DNA from: Micromonospora yangpuensis
Lineage (GTDB): Bacteria > Actinomycetota > Actinomycetes > Mycobacteriales > Micromonosporaceae
Reading direction: 5' to 3'
Length of the DNA stretch: 64,000 bases
Assembly: GCF_900091615.1 (NCBI RefSeq)
Contig: NZ_FMIA01000002.1
Coordinates: 1,426,001-1,490,000 of the forward strand
Every line of letters starts with the position of its first letter. Within the stretch, counting starts at the first letter, position 1. Of this stretch, positions 1 through 8,026 are shown piece by piece. The notes beneath the pieces were generated by a model. It did not search any database. It saw only the letters and a list, made by a program, of their open reading frames with translations, and was not told where the DNA came from. A program made the position numbers and the translations under genes.

Positions 1-1549
1 TGGGGCGGTCGGCGAGCAGGCCGGTGGCCAGGGCGTCACCGAGCTGGTCGGGGTCGTCGACCACGGTGGCGGCGCACCCGTAGCCCCGGGCCAGCGCGGT
101 GAGGTCCAGGCCGGGCAGGTCCAGCCCGGGCACCCCAGGGGTCTCCTTCAACGCGGCGAAGGCCTTCAGGATGGCGTACTGCTGGTTGACCGGGACCACC
201 ACGACCAGGGGCAGCCGGAGTCGGGCGGCGGTCCACAGGGACTGGACCGAGTAGTGGAAGGAGCCGTCGCCGATCACCGCGACCACCGGGCGGCGCCGGC
301 CCGTGTCGCGTTCGGCTAGGGCGATGCCGACCGCCGCCGGCAGGCCGAAGCCGAGGCCGCCGCTGGCCATCGTGAAGTACGACCCGGGCCGCCGGATCCA
401 GAGCTGGCGGCGCAGCGCGGCCAGGTTGGAGGGTGACTCCTGCACCAGAACCCCGTCGGCGGGCCAGTGCCGGGCCAGCGCGGCGAAGAGCGCGTCGGCG
501 GAGAGCGGGACGCCGGCCGGCGGTGTCTCCGGCGCGGGTCGGGGTGGCGGGTCGGGCCGGTCGGCGGAGGGCAGCAACTCCACCAGCGCGTCGAGGGTCA
601 GTCCGGCGTCGCCGAGCAGGCTGTCGCCGACCGGAGCGCGGGCCGCCTCGGCGGGGTCGTCGGTGACGTGCAGCAGCCGGGTGCCGTCGGGCAGGTGGTC
701 GCCGGGCACGTGGGGGTAGTACCGGAACACCGGCGCGCCGACGACCAGCACGGTGTCGTGGCCCCGTAGGGCCTCGGCGAGCGGCGCGATCGCGTACGGC
801 AGGACGCCCCGGAAGTACGGGTGGTCCTCCGGGAAGCTGGCCCGCTCCGCGGCCGGTGCCGACCAGACCGGTACCCGCAGTTTCTCCGCCAACGCCACCG
901 CCGCCGGCCACGCCAGGGCCCGGTCCACCGCCGCCCCGAGCACCAGCACGGGCGTGCGGCTGGCCGCCAGGATCTCGGCGAAGTCCCGCAGCCGTCGGGG
1001 GTCGGGGGCGTATCGGGTGGCGACGGCACGTACCGGTGGTGGCGGGTCGGCCGGCTGGTGCCAGTCGTCCAGTGGCAGGGAGAGGAAGACCGGGCCGGCC
1101 GGGGGTTGCACCGCGGTGGCGTACGCCCGCATCACCGCCGCCGGGATGTCCTGGGCGCGTACCGGTTCGTGGCTCCACTTCACGTACGGCTGGACCAGCT
1201 CGGTGGCGCGGGGGCTGGCCAGCCGGGGCTCCAACAGCAGCATCTCCCGACTCTGCTGGCCGGCGGTGACCAGCAGCGGGGTGCGGTTGTGCCAGGCGGT
1301 GACCAGGTTGCCCATCCCGTTACCGGTGCCCGGGGCGGTGTGCAGGTTGACGTGCGCGGGTCCCCGGGTGGCCTGGGCGTAGCCGTCGGCCATCGCCACC
1401 GCCGAGGCCTCCTGGAGGGCCAGCACGTAGTGGAAGTCGGCGGGGAAGTCCTGCAGGAAGGGTTCCTCGGTGGAGCCGGGGTTGCCGAAGACGGTGGTCA
1501 GGCCGAGTTCCCGCAGCAGGTCGTAGGTCGTGTCGCGGACCGTGGCCAT
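1..1549 (-). CDS. mdlC: Benzoylformate decarboxylase-like ThDP enzyme (C-terminus off the left edge)
   Basis: The minus-strand frame is open from an ATG at 1549 to the window edge, giving about 516 residues of a family that is usually about 528 long, so only the extreme C-terminus is missing. The N-terminus has the pyrimidine-binding domain, including FGNPGSTEEPF and the conserved glutamate in LQEASAVAMADGYA. Near residue 427 is the ThDP/Mg motif GDGSFHYSVQSLW, with the NQQ part about 25 residues later. The family decarboxylates benzoylformate (mandelate pathway) or related 2-keto acids in the cytoplasm. No mandelate genes lie beside it, so the physiological 2-keto acid is open. Oxalyl-CoA decarboxylase or acetolactate synthase are less likely, given the FGNPGSTE start and the overall length. 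Confidence 0.85.
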   Translation of the reverse strand, partial: MATVRDTTYDLLRELGLTTVFGNPGSTEEPFLQDFPADFHYVLALQEASAVAMADGYAQATRGPAHVNLHTAPGTGNGMGNLVTAWHNRTPLLVTAGQQSREMLLLEPRLASPRATELVQPYVKWSHEPVRAQDIPAAVMRAYATAVQPPAGPVFLSLPLDDWHQPADPPPPVRAVATRYAPDPRRLRDFAEILAASRTPVLVLGAAVDRALAWPAAVALAEKLRVPVWSAPAAERASFPEDHPYFRGVLPYAIAPLAEALRGHDTVLVVGAPVFRYYPHVPGDHLPDGTRLLHVTDDPAEAARAPVGDSLLGDAGLTLDALVELLPSADRPDPPPRPAPETPPAGVPLSADALFAALARHWPADGVLVQESPSNLAALRRQLWIRRPGSYFTMASGGLGFGLPAAVGIALAERDTGRRRPVVAVIGDGSFHYSVQSLWTAARLRLPLVVVVPVNQQYAILKAFAALKETPGVPGLDLPGLDLTALARGYGCAATVVDDPDQLGDALATGLLADRP

Positions 1550-1834
1550 CGTCACCCGCCTCCTGTCTGCGCCGCCACCTCAGCCGAATCTATCCGGATA
1601 AGTCTCGCAAAAGGCGCTTTTGGCTCGTGTCCCGTACTCCTTGATCTTGTTGATCACCGCCGGCCGGACCTTAGCCAGCGCGGGAAGGGCAAGCTATGGT
1701 GCCAGGCATGGCGTTGACAGCGCGGAGGACCCGGGTGGACGGTGCGCCCCCGGCACGGCGATCGCCGTCCGGAATCGGGGCGGCCGGAGGTGGCCCGCGA
1801 CGCCGGGGTGGCCAGGTGGCAGCGCGGTTGACCG
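1550..1834. other. Intergenic, promoter region of two divergent genes
   Basis: This 285-bp gap separates the divergently transcribed decarboxylase and the YqgE gene. The part next to the decarboxylase (about 1580-1660) is less GC-rich than its surroundings and is the likely promoter area. I see no convincing small gene, RNA or operator in it. Confidence 0.4.
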
Positions 1835-2434
1835 ATGGTTGACATGCAGGGAGAGGGGCAGGCGATCGGCGGTCGTGCGATGGAGTCGATGGCCGGCCGG
1901 CTGCTGGTGGCGACCCCTGCGCTCAAGGATCCGAACTTCGACCGGACCGTGGTGATGCTGGTGGCGCACGAGCCGGGCGGGGCGCTCGGCGTGGTGCTCA
2001 ACCGGGCCACCGAGGTGCCGGTCGCGGACGTGCTCGGCGCCTGGAGCGACCTGGCCCGGCATCCGGCGGTGCTCTTCGAGGGCGGCCCGGTCCAGCCCGA
2101 CTCGGCGATCTGCCTGGCCCGCCTGCGTAACCCGGTACGCCGGCTGCGCGGCTTCCACCAGGTCGCCGGGGCGATCGGCACGATCGACCTGTCGGTCGAC
2201 CCCGACCGGCTCCGGGAGAACGTCGCCGGGATCCGGGTCTTCGCCGGTTACTCCGGCTGGGGCGCGGGCCAGTTGGAGCAGGAGATCGAGGAGGGCTCCT
2301 GGTTCGTGCTGGACGCCCTGCCCGGGGACGCCTTCGTCGACCGGCCGGACGACCTCTGGCCGATGGTGCTACGCCGGCAGGGCGGGATGATGGCCGCCGT
2401 CGCCCACTTCCCGCCGGACGTGGCGTTGAACTGA
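1835..2434 (+). CDS. YqgE/AlgH family protein (UPF0301)
   Basis: The 199-residue product carries the family signature throughout: MAGRLLVATPALKDPNFDRT near the start, then GALGVVLNRATEVPV, FEGGPVQPD, and FAGYSGWGAGQLEQEIEEG towards the end. The family is widespread and compact, normally about 185 residues, and has no settled biochemical function; AlgH influences alginate gene expression in Pseudomonas. Homology begins at MESMAGRL, so the ATG at 1880 is a real alternative to the upstream ATGs at 1835 and 1844. None of the three has a strong ribosome site. It is followed by a tRNA gene with its own promoter, so it is probably monocistronic. Confidence 0.85.
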   Translation: MVDMQGEGQAIGGRAMESMAGRLLVATPALKDPNFDRTVVMLVAHEPGGALGVVLNRATEVPVADVLGAWSDLARHPAVLFEGGPVQPDSAICLARLRNPVRRLRGFHQVAGAIGTIDLSVDPDRLRENVAGIRVFAGYSGWGAGQLEQEIEEGSWFVLDALPGDAFVDRPDDLWPMVLRRQGGMMAAVAHFPPDVALN

Positions 2435-2454
2435 CCCGGGGAGCACCCCCGCGT

Positions 2455-2484
2455 TTCGACCGCGGCGGTCGGGATGTGTATAGT
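2455..2484 (+). promoter_or_regulatory. Promoter of tRNA-Ala
   Basis: A TTCGAC hexamer (2455-2460) and a TATAGT hexamer (2479-2484) are separated by 18 bp. The -10 lies about 35 bp before the mature tRNA 5' end, which fits a sigma-70-type housekeeping promoter with a short 5' leader. Confidence 0.5.
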
Positions 2485-2518
2485 TTCGCCAGTGCCCGGG
2501 CGACCGGGACAGCAGCAG

Positions 2519-2591
2519 GGGGCCGTGGCGCAGCTGGTAGCGCACCACACTGGCAGTGTGGGGGTCAGGGGTTCGAGTCCCCTCGGCTCCA
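2519..2591 (+). tRNA. tRNA-Ala (anticodon GGC)
   Basis: A complete 73-nt cloverleaf can be drawn. The 7-bp acceptor stem GGGGCCG/CGGCTCC contains one G-U pair. The D-arm contains AGCTGGTA, the anticodon stem is CCACA/TGTGG with the seven-base loop CTGGCAG (anticodon GGC, reading GCC alanine codons), and the T-arm is AGGGG/CCCCT around TTCGAGT. The discriminator is A and the CCA end is not encoded. GCC is by far the commonest Ala codon here, so this should be a heavily used tRNA. Confidence 0.97.
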
Positions 2592-2605
2592 CCCCGAGCA
2601 GCAAC

Positions 2606-2643
2606 TCAGCGGCCTGGTCGAGCAATTCCGACCAGGCCGCTGA
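2606..2643 (+). terminator. Intrinsic terminator of tRNA-Ala
   Basis: A perfect 15-bp inverted repeat (TCAGCGGCCTGGTCG and its complement) closes an 8-nt loop and is followed by TTCGTTT. It starts 15 bp after the tRNA 3' end. Confidence 0.85.
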
Positions 2644-2740
2644 TTCGTTTCCGTCCCGGCGTGGTACTCCGTTCACCCGGGGTGTCACCGTCAGTTGTCG
2701 CAGCCCGGGTGGCCTCTGAAACGCGTGATAGGTTTCGCCG

Positions 2741-3631
2741 ATGGGTCAGCCATCCTCCGGCAGCAGCGTGGTAACCGGGCACGTCGATCGGGTAGCCGAC
2801 TACTACGACGCCAACACCCGGCGCTTTCTGCGCTTCGGCGAGTCGACCGAGGCGATCCATCGCGGAGTGTGGCTGCCGGGAGTGGCGAATGCGGCCGAGG
2901 CCGGGGACACGGTCAACCGGCTGGTGGTCGAACGCCTGAGTGACCACGTGCCGGTGCCCGAGGGGCGGGTGCTCGATCTGGGTTGTGGTGTCGGCGCGAC
3001 GGTGGTGCGTATCGCCCGGACGATCGACGCCCGGGTGGCCGGTGTGACGATCAGCCGGGTGCAGGCCGAGATCGCCGAGCGGCGGTTGGCGGCCGAAGGC
3101 CTGACCGAGCGGTGCCACATTGTCCGTGGTGACTTCGCCGAGCTTCCCCCTGAGCCGCGTTACCACGCCATGGTCGCCATCGAGTCCATGGTGCATTCAC
3201 CGTCGTTGGCCGAGCTGATCCCGACGTTGGCCGAGCGCCTGGAGCCGGGCGGCCGGTTGGTCCTGTGCGACGACTGGATGACCGACAAGGATCGCGGACT
3301 GCCGGCCCGTGAACGGTGCCTGGACCAGTTCCGTGCCGGCTGGCGGGTCGGCAGCCTGCACAGCGTCTCCGAGTTGACCGAGATGGGCCAGCGCGCCGGG
3401 TTGCGCCTGTTGGAGAACGTGGATCTCACCGCACACCTGCGCCTGGGCCGGCCCCGGGACCGGGTGATCGACGTGGTCGTGGGGGCCACCGGTGCCCTGC
3501 CCCGGGTGCGTGACCGCCTGGTCGAGACGCCGTTCTGGGCCAACATGATCGGCGGCTCGGCGTTGCAGGCCGGACTGTCCCGGCGCTGGATCGAGTACCG
3601 CCTGTTGGTCCTCGAACGCACGGTCAAGTGA
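2741..3631 (+). CDS. SAM-dependent class I methyltransferase, small-molecule type
   Basis: The 296-residue protein has a Rossmann methyltransferase fold. Motif I is VLDLGCGVG (residues 77-85), followed by an acidic strand-2 end and a later catalytic-loop region containing AIESMVHSP. The N-terminal part with VADYYDANT resembles the cyclopropane synthase / tocopherol methyltransferase-like group that methylates C or O atoms of natural products or lipids. The substrate cannot be read from sequence and neighbours give no pathway. The ATG at 2741 is the first start in frame with good codon use, but its ribosome site is weak. Confidence 0.75.
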   Translation: MGQPSSGSSVVTGHVDRVADYYDANTRRFLRFGESTEAIHRGVWLPGVANAAEAGDTVNRLVVERLSDHVPVPEGRVLDLGCGVGATVVRIARTIDARVAGVTISRVQAEIAERRLAAEGLTERCHIVRGDFAELPPEPRYHAMVAIESMVHSPSLAELIPTLAERLEPGGRLVLCDDWMTDKDRGLPARERCLDQFRAGWRVGSLHSVSELTEMGQRAGLRLLENVDLTAHLRLGRPRDRVIDVVVGATGALPRVRDRLVETPFWANMIGGSALQAGLSRRWIEYRLLVLERTVK

Positions 3632-3919
3632 GTGTTCTGCGTCACACATTGAACTGTTGGGAATCCAGAGTCCTTTTAGCCCGTTCTCGGGTCGGATTCC
3701 CGTTGCGATGAACCGATCCGGGCGCCGGGTGCCCTTCGTCGCCGCTCGCCTGGTGCTACGTATCGGGTGGGGATCTGTACGCAGAGTGCTGGTTGTGGGC
3801 CCCGGGGTGGGCTGCGGACGCCCGTCCGGCTTTCGTCATCCGGCCGAATTTTGCGCCGCTCACTACCCTGTTCGATGATCCCGAGCGTGGGCACCAGTCG
3901 AGAGCGATAAGGGCAGCAG
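3632..3919. other. Intergenic region with a weak hairpin
   Basis: This 288-bp gap lies between co-oriented genes. An inverted repeat GGGAATCC (3659-3666) / GGATTCCC (3694-3701) shortly after the methyltransferase stop could act as a weak terminator. The sequence before 3920 is comparatively AT-rich and probably holds the promoter of the next gene. No small gene is supported. Confidence 0.35.
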
Positions 3920-4801
3920 ATGAGTGACAGTTACCCTCCGTACGGAGGGCAGCCGGACCCGAACGCCACCCCGTGGAGCGGGCCCCCGGCCCAGCAGAGC
4001 GGCTACCCCGCCTACGGACATCCAGGTCAAGGTCAGCCCGCTCACCTGGGCGCTCCGTTCCCGCCGCCACCGCAGAAGTCGAACAAGGGCCTGATCATCG
4101 GGCTCTCGATCGGTGCCGCGGTCATCCTGCTCCTCGCGCTCTGTGGTGCCGGCATCGCGTTCGCCCTGGCCGGCGGCGACGACGAGCCGGATCCGATCGC
4201 CTCGCAGAGCACCCCCGCCGAGGGCGGGGGCGAGAGCCCGCAGCCGGGTGGCGAGAACACCCCCGGCCCGCAGGAGTCCACCCCGCAGGAGGCGCCGCCG
4301 AACAACAACGCGGTGACCGCCCGCTACTCCAGTGACTTCTCCTCGGTCTGCGACGGCAGCCCGATCCTGAACGCCGCCACCTACACCAGCGGCGGCTCCG
4401 GGGCCAAGGCGTACACCTTCTCGAACAACCCCGAGCGGCTGACCACCTGGTCGACCCGGTCGGTCAGCTCCAGCAAGAGCTACTACGCCCGGTCGACCGA
4501 GTTCGAGTCGGTCTCCGTGGTCGGCTGCCTGAAGTTCGTCGAGGGCAGCGAGGGTGAGCCCAGGAAGTGCGACTACAAGGACAGCGACGACAAGCCGGTC
4601 TCGGTCTCCTACATCTCGTCGCGGTACACGCTCACCTTCCACGCGGCCAAGACCGCCGAGAAGATCGGCGACGGCGGCACGGTGAACGCCCCGGCCAACC
4701 GTTGCCCGAGCTTCATCTCGTACAACCGGACCACCATGAAGGCGTACGCGGCGCCGGACGCCGGCAGCATCGAGGCCGCCCTGGACAAGTTCCTGTCCTG
4801 A
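3920..4801 (+). CDS. Single-pass membrane protein with Pro/Gly/Tyr-rich cytoplasmic N-terminus
   Basis: The 293-residue product starts with a Pro/Gly/Gln/Tyr-rich stretch (residues 1-55), then one transmembrane helix at about 57-84. A Glu/Pro/Gly-rich linker (about 88-125) leads to a globular extracytoplasmic domain of roughly 165 residues with three cysteines near CLKF, RKCDY and NRCPSF. This layout is common among actinobacterial envelope proteins of unknown function. I do not recognise the extracytoplasmic domain. It is followed by a strong terminator, so it is probably transcribed alone. Confidence 0.7.
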   Translation: MSDSYPPYGGQPDPNATPWSGPPAQQSGYPAYGHPGQGQPAHLGAPFPPPPQKSNKGLIIGLSIGAAVILLLALCGAGIAFALAGGDDEPDPIASQSTPAEGGGESPQPGGENTPGPQESTPQEAPPNNNAVTARYSSDFSSVCDGSPILNAATYTSGGSGAKAYTFSNNPERLTTWSTRSVSSSKSYYARSTEFESVSVVGCLKFVEGSEGEPRKCDYKDSDDKPVSVSYISSRYTLTFHAAKTAEKIGDGGTVNAPANRCPSFISYNRTTMKAYAAPDAGSIEAALDKFLS

Positions 4802-4870
4802 GGCAGCGCACCACCGGCAGGCTGAGCAGACACCAGCAGGCTGAGCAGGCACCAGCAGGACGAGCGGTAC

Positions 4871-4909
4871 CGGCCGGGCCGGGGCGGGGAGACCGCCCCG
4901 GCCCGGCCG
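4871..4909 (+). terminator. Strong GC-rich terminator
   Basis: A perfect 17-bp stem (CGGCCGGGCCGGGGCGG with its exact complement) encloses a 5-nt loop GGAGA. It lies 70 bp downstream of the membrane protein stop, after a short direct repeat around GGCTGAGCAG. There is no T-tract, as usual in actinomycetes. Confidence 0.75.
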
Positions 4910-4964
4910 CGTTCGTCGTGCCGGTCCCTCGATAGGCTCGGGCCGACCAGCGGGCCCCGACCGG

Positions 4965-5822
4965 GTGGGTCGCGTGACGAGGAGGCTGGCCGGCACCGTG
5001 GCGCGGACGTTGAGGATCACCACCCGGAACGCCACCTTCCAGCAGTGGCAGGCGCTGCTGACCAACCGCACCAAGCGGCAGCGGGCCGGTGAGTTCCTGG
5101 TCCAGGGGGTACGGCCGATCTCGCTGGCGGTCCGGCACGGTTGGCCGGTGCGTACCCTGCTCTGCCCGGACCGGGTGGCACTGTCCCGGTGGGCCGGTGA
5201 CCTGTTGGACACCGTCGACGCCACCCGGGCGGTGCTGGCTCCGGAGCTGCTGCGTGAGCTGGGCGGCAAGGACGAGGACGCACCGGAGCTGCTCGCGGTG
5301 GTCGAGCTGCCCGCCGACCGGCTGGACCGGATCCCGACCGGCCCGGACCCGCTGGTGCTGGCCTTCGACCGGCCCACCACGCCGGGCAACATCGGCACCA
5401 TGGTCCGCTCGGCCGACGCGTTCGGCGCGGCCGGGGTGATCGTCACCGGGCACGCCGCCGACCCGTACGACCCGAAGGCGGTCCGGGCCAGCACCGGCTC
5501 GCTCTTCGCCGTACCGGTGGTCCGGGTGCCGAGCCACCGGGAGGCGCTGGAGTGGGTGGCCTCGGCGCGTACCGCCGGGGTCGAGGTGACCGTGGTCGGC
5601 ACCGACGAGTCCGGCGACGTCGACATCGCCGGAGCGGACCTGACCGGCCCCACGCTCGTCGCCGTCGGCAACGAGACGCACGGCCTCAGCGCGGCCTGGC
5701 GACAGTCCTGCGACCGGATGGTACGGATCCCGATCAGCGGCTCGGCGAGCTCGCTGAACGCGGCGACCGCGGCGACGGTGGCCCTGTACGAGGCGACCCG
5801 GCAACGCGCCGCACGCCGCTGA
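4965..5822 (+). CDS. TrmH/SpoU-family RNA 2'-O-methyltransferase
   Basis: The product (285 residues from GTG 4965) has an N-terminal substrate-binding region with the typical TNRTKRQRAGEFLVQGVRPI. The SPOUT knot follows: motif 1 around FDRPTTPGNIGTMVRSADAF (about residues 129-148), motif 2 VGNETHGLS (about 231), and motif 3 IPISGSASSLNAA near the C-terminus. The family methylates the ribose 2'-OH of tRNA or 23S rRNA using S-adenosylmethionine, and the N-terminal extension suggests an rRNA or TsnR-like target. Starts at GTG 4998 or TTG 5010 are possible because conservation begins near RNATFQQW. Confidence 0.85.
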   Translation: MGRVTRRLAGTVARTLRITTRNATFQQWQALLTNRTKRQRAGEFLVQGVRPISLAVRHGWPVRTLLCPDRVALSRWAGDLLDTVDATRAVLAPELLRELGGKDEDAPELLAVVELPADRLDRIPTGPDPLVLAFDRPTTPGNIGTMVRSADAFGAAGVIVTGHAADPYDPKAVRASTGSLFAVPVVRVPSHREALEWVASARTAGVEVTVVGTDESGDVDIAGADLTGPTLVAVGNETHGLSAAWRQSCDRMVRIPISGSASSLNAATAATVALYEATRQRAARR

Positions 5823-5890
5823 GTCGCACCTCTTGAAGGAAACGTCCGTCCACTGACAAACCCCTCGACCGTAACGGCGGAAGGCGCTGG

Positions 5891-6178
5891 CTAACGCCTC
5901 TGCGGCGATCTGGACCGCCTCTGTTGCCCGACCGGCATGGGGGTGGTTCGTCGTTGGATGACCAACCCCGCCGACTGCACGAAGATCGACCGTCGAGCCA
6001 CCGCGTCGCCCGTGGCGTCAAGCTGGTAGCCGTCGAGCCAACACCACCCGTTGTAGGTGGTCCGGGTCCAGTCCTCGATCACGCGGATGACTCGGAACAT
6101 GATCGGGTTGACGAACTGCACGCTGGCGGCTCTGGTCACCTGCACCAGGTCACCCGCCATCGGTAGGAGCGCGCTCAC
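5891..6178 (-). CDS. Small hypothetical protein, third of a coupled trio
   Basis: The 95-residue frame starts with a GTG at 6178 that shares bases with the TGA of the preceding small gene (GTGA overlap). The protein is not low-complexity: a VQFVNPIMFRVIRVI segment is followed by a Trp/Tyr-rich stretch (NGWCWLDGYQL) and a basic C-terminus. Small proteins of this kind are frequent on actinomycete integrative elements and plasmids, but I do not recognise a named family. The overlap with its neighbour and its plausible amino-acid composition make it more credible than the shadow frames around it. Confidence 0.55.
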   Translation of the reverse strand: MSALLPMAGDLVQVTRAASVQFVNPIMFRVIRVIEDWTRTTYNGWCWLDGYQLDATGDAVARRSIFVQSAGLVIQRRTTPMPVGQQRRSRSPQRR

Positions 6179-6339
6179 CGCAGGTTCCTCACCGTCCGCC
6201 AGGCCAGAAGCTGAGCACGAGAGACGGTGACCCGAGGAAACCAGCCGTCCGGGCGGCACCGTTGACAGCGCCCGAAGGTGTGGTCATCGAGAACCAACCA
6301 GGCCACCTGGACCCGGAACGGCACCTCGGGCTCAGTCAT
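6175..6339 (-). CDS. Small protein with a CxxC pair, second of a coupled trio
   Basis: The 54-residue frame runs from ATG 6339, inside an ATGA overlap with the upstream gene, to a TGA that overlaps the GTG of the next gene. It contains FGRCQRCRPDGW, a CxxC pair that could be half of a zinc site, and otherwise resembles nothing I can name. Overlap on both sides suggests translational coupling of three genes in one transcript. Confidence 0.5.
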   Translation of the reverse strand: MTEPEVPFRVQVAWLVLDDHTFGRCQRCRPDGWFPRVTVSRAQLLAWRTVRNLR

Positions 6340-6521
6340 CGGTCCTCACCCGGCCAATGCCCCCGGTTGATCGGGATGCGGTGTCTGACCCGGCACGGCA
6401 GTTCTGAGCCGCACCGGCAGACCCACCGCCACTTGACCCAGGACCACACCGGCCGATGTCGGCGGGCCAGCGTGAGGGCTACCGCCGTCAGGTACTCCGC
6501 GTATGTGACCCGTCGAGACAT
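6336..6521 (-). CDS. Small Cys/Arg-rich protein, first of a coupled trio
   Basis: The 61-residue frame begins at ATG 6521, five bases after a good GGAGG ribosome site; an in-frame GTG at 6527 is less well placed. A short N-terminal helix (YAEYLTAVALTLARRH) is followed by a Trp- and Cys-containing part (WVCRCGSELPC) that may bind a metal, and a basic tail. Its stop is embedded in the ATGA that starts the next gene. The function is unknown. The set looks like accessory cargo of an integrative element. Confidence 0.55.
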   Translation of the reverse strand: MSRRVTYAEYLTAVALTLARRHRPVWSWVKWRWVCRCGSELPCRVRHRIPINRGHWPGEDR

Positions 6522-6624
6522 GTCCACCTCCGGCTACTGCGGCACCCCGGCCCGCCGAGCCCCGCTCCACCGAACCGGGGGCACCGCGTGACCGATCCCA
6601 CACCCACAGCTGCCCGGTGTCAAC

Positions 6625-6694
6625 TAGGGCACGCCCTACAGGGCAGGTCTTTAGGGTCGCGCCCTACAGGGCGGGGTGCGTAAGGCAGGCCCTA
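6625..6694. promoter_or_regulatory. Three regularly spaced palindromes, probable operator or iteron cluster
   Basis: There are three related inverted repeats of 14-15 bp: TAGGGCACGCCCTA (6625-6638, perfect arms), TAGGGTCGCGCCCTA (6652-6666) and TAAGGCAGGCCCTA (6681-6694). Their centres are about 28 bp apart. The first two are each followed by CAGGGC, forming a second overlapping palindrome GCCCTACAGGGC (6633-6644 and 6661-6672). The cluster ends 17 bp before the start of the excisionase-like gene, so a regulator bound here would control it. Confidence 0.6.
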
Positions 6695-6710
6695 AGGGGT
6701 AGGACTCACT

Positions 6711-6944
6711 GTGCCTACCTTGTGGGACATGGGCGAGGAGGAAGTCCCAGGCCCGCTTGTAGGAGCGGCTGAGATTCAGGACATGCTGGGCGTGAGCCGG
6801 TCGCGGTTCCGGCAGATCATCCTGCTGCCCAGATTCCCGAAGCCGTTCCAGAAGCTGATCGGCGGCTCGGTGTGGCTGCGGTCCGACGTTGAGGCATACA
6901 TCCGGGACTACCGCCGCCCCAAGCCGGCGGACGACGACGACTAG
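6711..6944 (+). CDS. AlpA/excisionase-like helix-turn-helix protein
   Basis: The 77-residue protein fits the MerR-fold HTH of AlpA and actinophage/ICE excisionases. AAEIQDMLGVSRSRFRQI is the helix-turn-helix, then a short wing containing FPKPF and IGGSVWLRSDVEAYI, and a charged tail ending in four Asp. Such proteins bend DNA at attachment sites or act as small activators. The GTG at 6711 follows GGGGTAGGA at a good distance. No integrase gene is visible in the window, so this is either an orphan regulator or the remains of an element. Confidence 0.65.
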   Translation: MPTLWDMGEEEVPGPLVGAAEIQDMLGVSRSRFRQIILLPRFPKPFQKLIGGSVWLRSDVEAYIRDYRRPKPADDDD

Positions 6945-7066
6945 CATCAAGCCCGGGCAGCCGACGTCCGTTTTGTGACAGCGACGGCGTCGGATCCGCA
7001 GGTTGTGGCAGCCCGGGTCGAACCTTTGCCGTCCCGGCCGCGTACCAGTGGCGGGAGGTCGAAGCC

Positions 7067-8026
7067 GTGACCGTACGCCGAACGCTCGCCGCCGTCGGGG
7101 TCGCCGCCGCCGCGGTGCTGTTCACCGGGGCGGCCGTGGTGCTGCCGCCCACCGGGCCGGCCTCGGCGCACGGTGCTCCCGTCGACCCGGTGAGCCGGTC
7201 GGCCGGCTGCGCGCCGGGCAGCCCGGCGGCCGACACCCCCGCCTGCCGGGCGGCAGTGGCGGCCGGGGCGGCGCTGCGCGAGTGGGACAACATCCGGGTG
7301 TACGGGGTGGCCGGCCGGGACCGGGAGGTGATCCCGGACGGTGAGCTGTGCAGCGGCGGCCTGTCGGCGTACCGGGGACTGGACCTGCCCCGGGTGGACT
7401 GGCCGACCACCGAGCTGACCGGCGGCAGCGCCTTCACCTTCCGCTATCGGAACACCGTCGAGCAGCGGGGCACCTTCCGGCTCTACCTCACCGTCGACGG
7501 CTATGACCCGAACGCGCCGTTGACCTGGGCGGACCTGGACCGGCTGCCGTTTCTGCGGGTGACCGACCCGCCGGTGCGGGGTGGGGAGTACCGGGTGTCG
7601 GGGATCCTGCCGGCGGGGCGGACCGGGCGACACCTGATCTACACCGTCTGGCAGAACTCCGACACTCCGGACACCTACTACTCCTGCTCGGACGTGCTCC
7701 TCCGGTCCGCCGGTGACGACCGTGCTGCCCCGTCGTCGGGTGACGACCGTGCTGCCCCGTCGTCGGTCAGTGCCGTCGACGCGGCGGTGGAGACACCGTC
7801 GGGTACGGCGTCGGCGGCACAGACCGATCCGGGGGTGCCGGTGGCGTCGGTGACCGCGACCGCCCAACTGCCCGGGGGCCGGCCGTTGCTGGTCGGTGCC
7901 GCGGTGGTGGTGGTTCCGCTGCTGGTCGGCATGGCCGCCGTGCGATTGCGGCGACCCCGGCCGGTGGCTCCCGGTCGACCGTGTCAGGTGCGTAACCACC
8001 GGGTCGGTAAACGCCGGATCTGGTGA
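7067..8026 (+). CDS. AA10 lytic polysaccharide monooxygenase, membrane-anchored
   Basis: A signal peptide (residues 1-34, ending ASA) is followed directly by histidine 35, which becomes the N-terminal residue of the copper histidine brace; the second brace histidine is His189 in GRHLIYTVWQ. The catalytic domain (about 35-215) has the AA10 hallmarks HGAPVDPVSR, the FTFRY strand, and cysteines 48, 60, 95 and one near 214. Such enzymes oxidatively cleave chitin or cellulose outside the cell. A 9-residue sequence (DDRAAPSSG) is duplicated in the linker, and a transmembrane helix (about 271-290) with an Arg-rich tail should hold the enzyme on the membrane. GTG 7067 has GGGAGG upstream. Confidence 0.88.
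   Translation: MTVRRTLAAVGVAAAAVLFTGAAVVLPPTGPASAHGAPVDPVSRSAGCAPGSPAADTPACRAAVAAGAALREWDNIRVYGVAGRDREVIPDGELCSGGLSAYRGLDLPRVDWPTTELTGGSAFTFRYRNTVEQRGTFRLYLTVDGYDPNAPLTWADLDRLPFLRVTDPPVRGGEYRVSGILPAGRTGRHLIYTVWQNSDTPDTYYSCSDVLLRSAGDDRAAPSSGDDRAAPSSVSAVDAAVETPSGTASAAQTDPGVPVASVTATAQLPGGRPLLVGAAVVVVPLLVGMAAVRLRRPRPVAPGRPCQVRNHRVGKRRIW

Noticed and set aside
1654..2181. Minus-strand open frames opposite the YqgE gene
   Set aside because: They are shadows of the YqgE coding frame, without a recognisable product.
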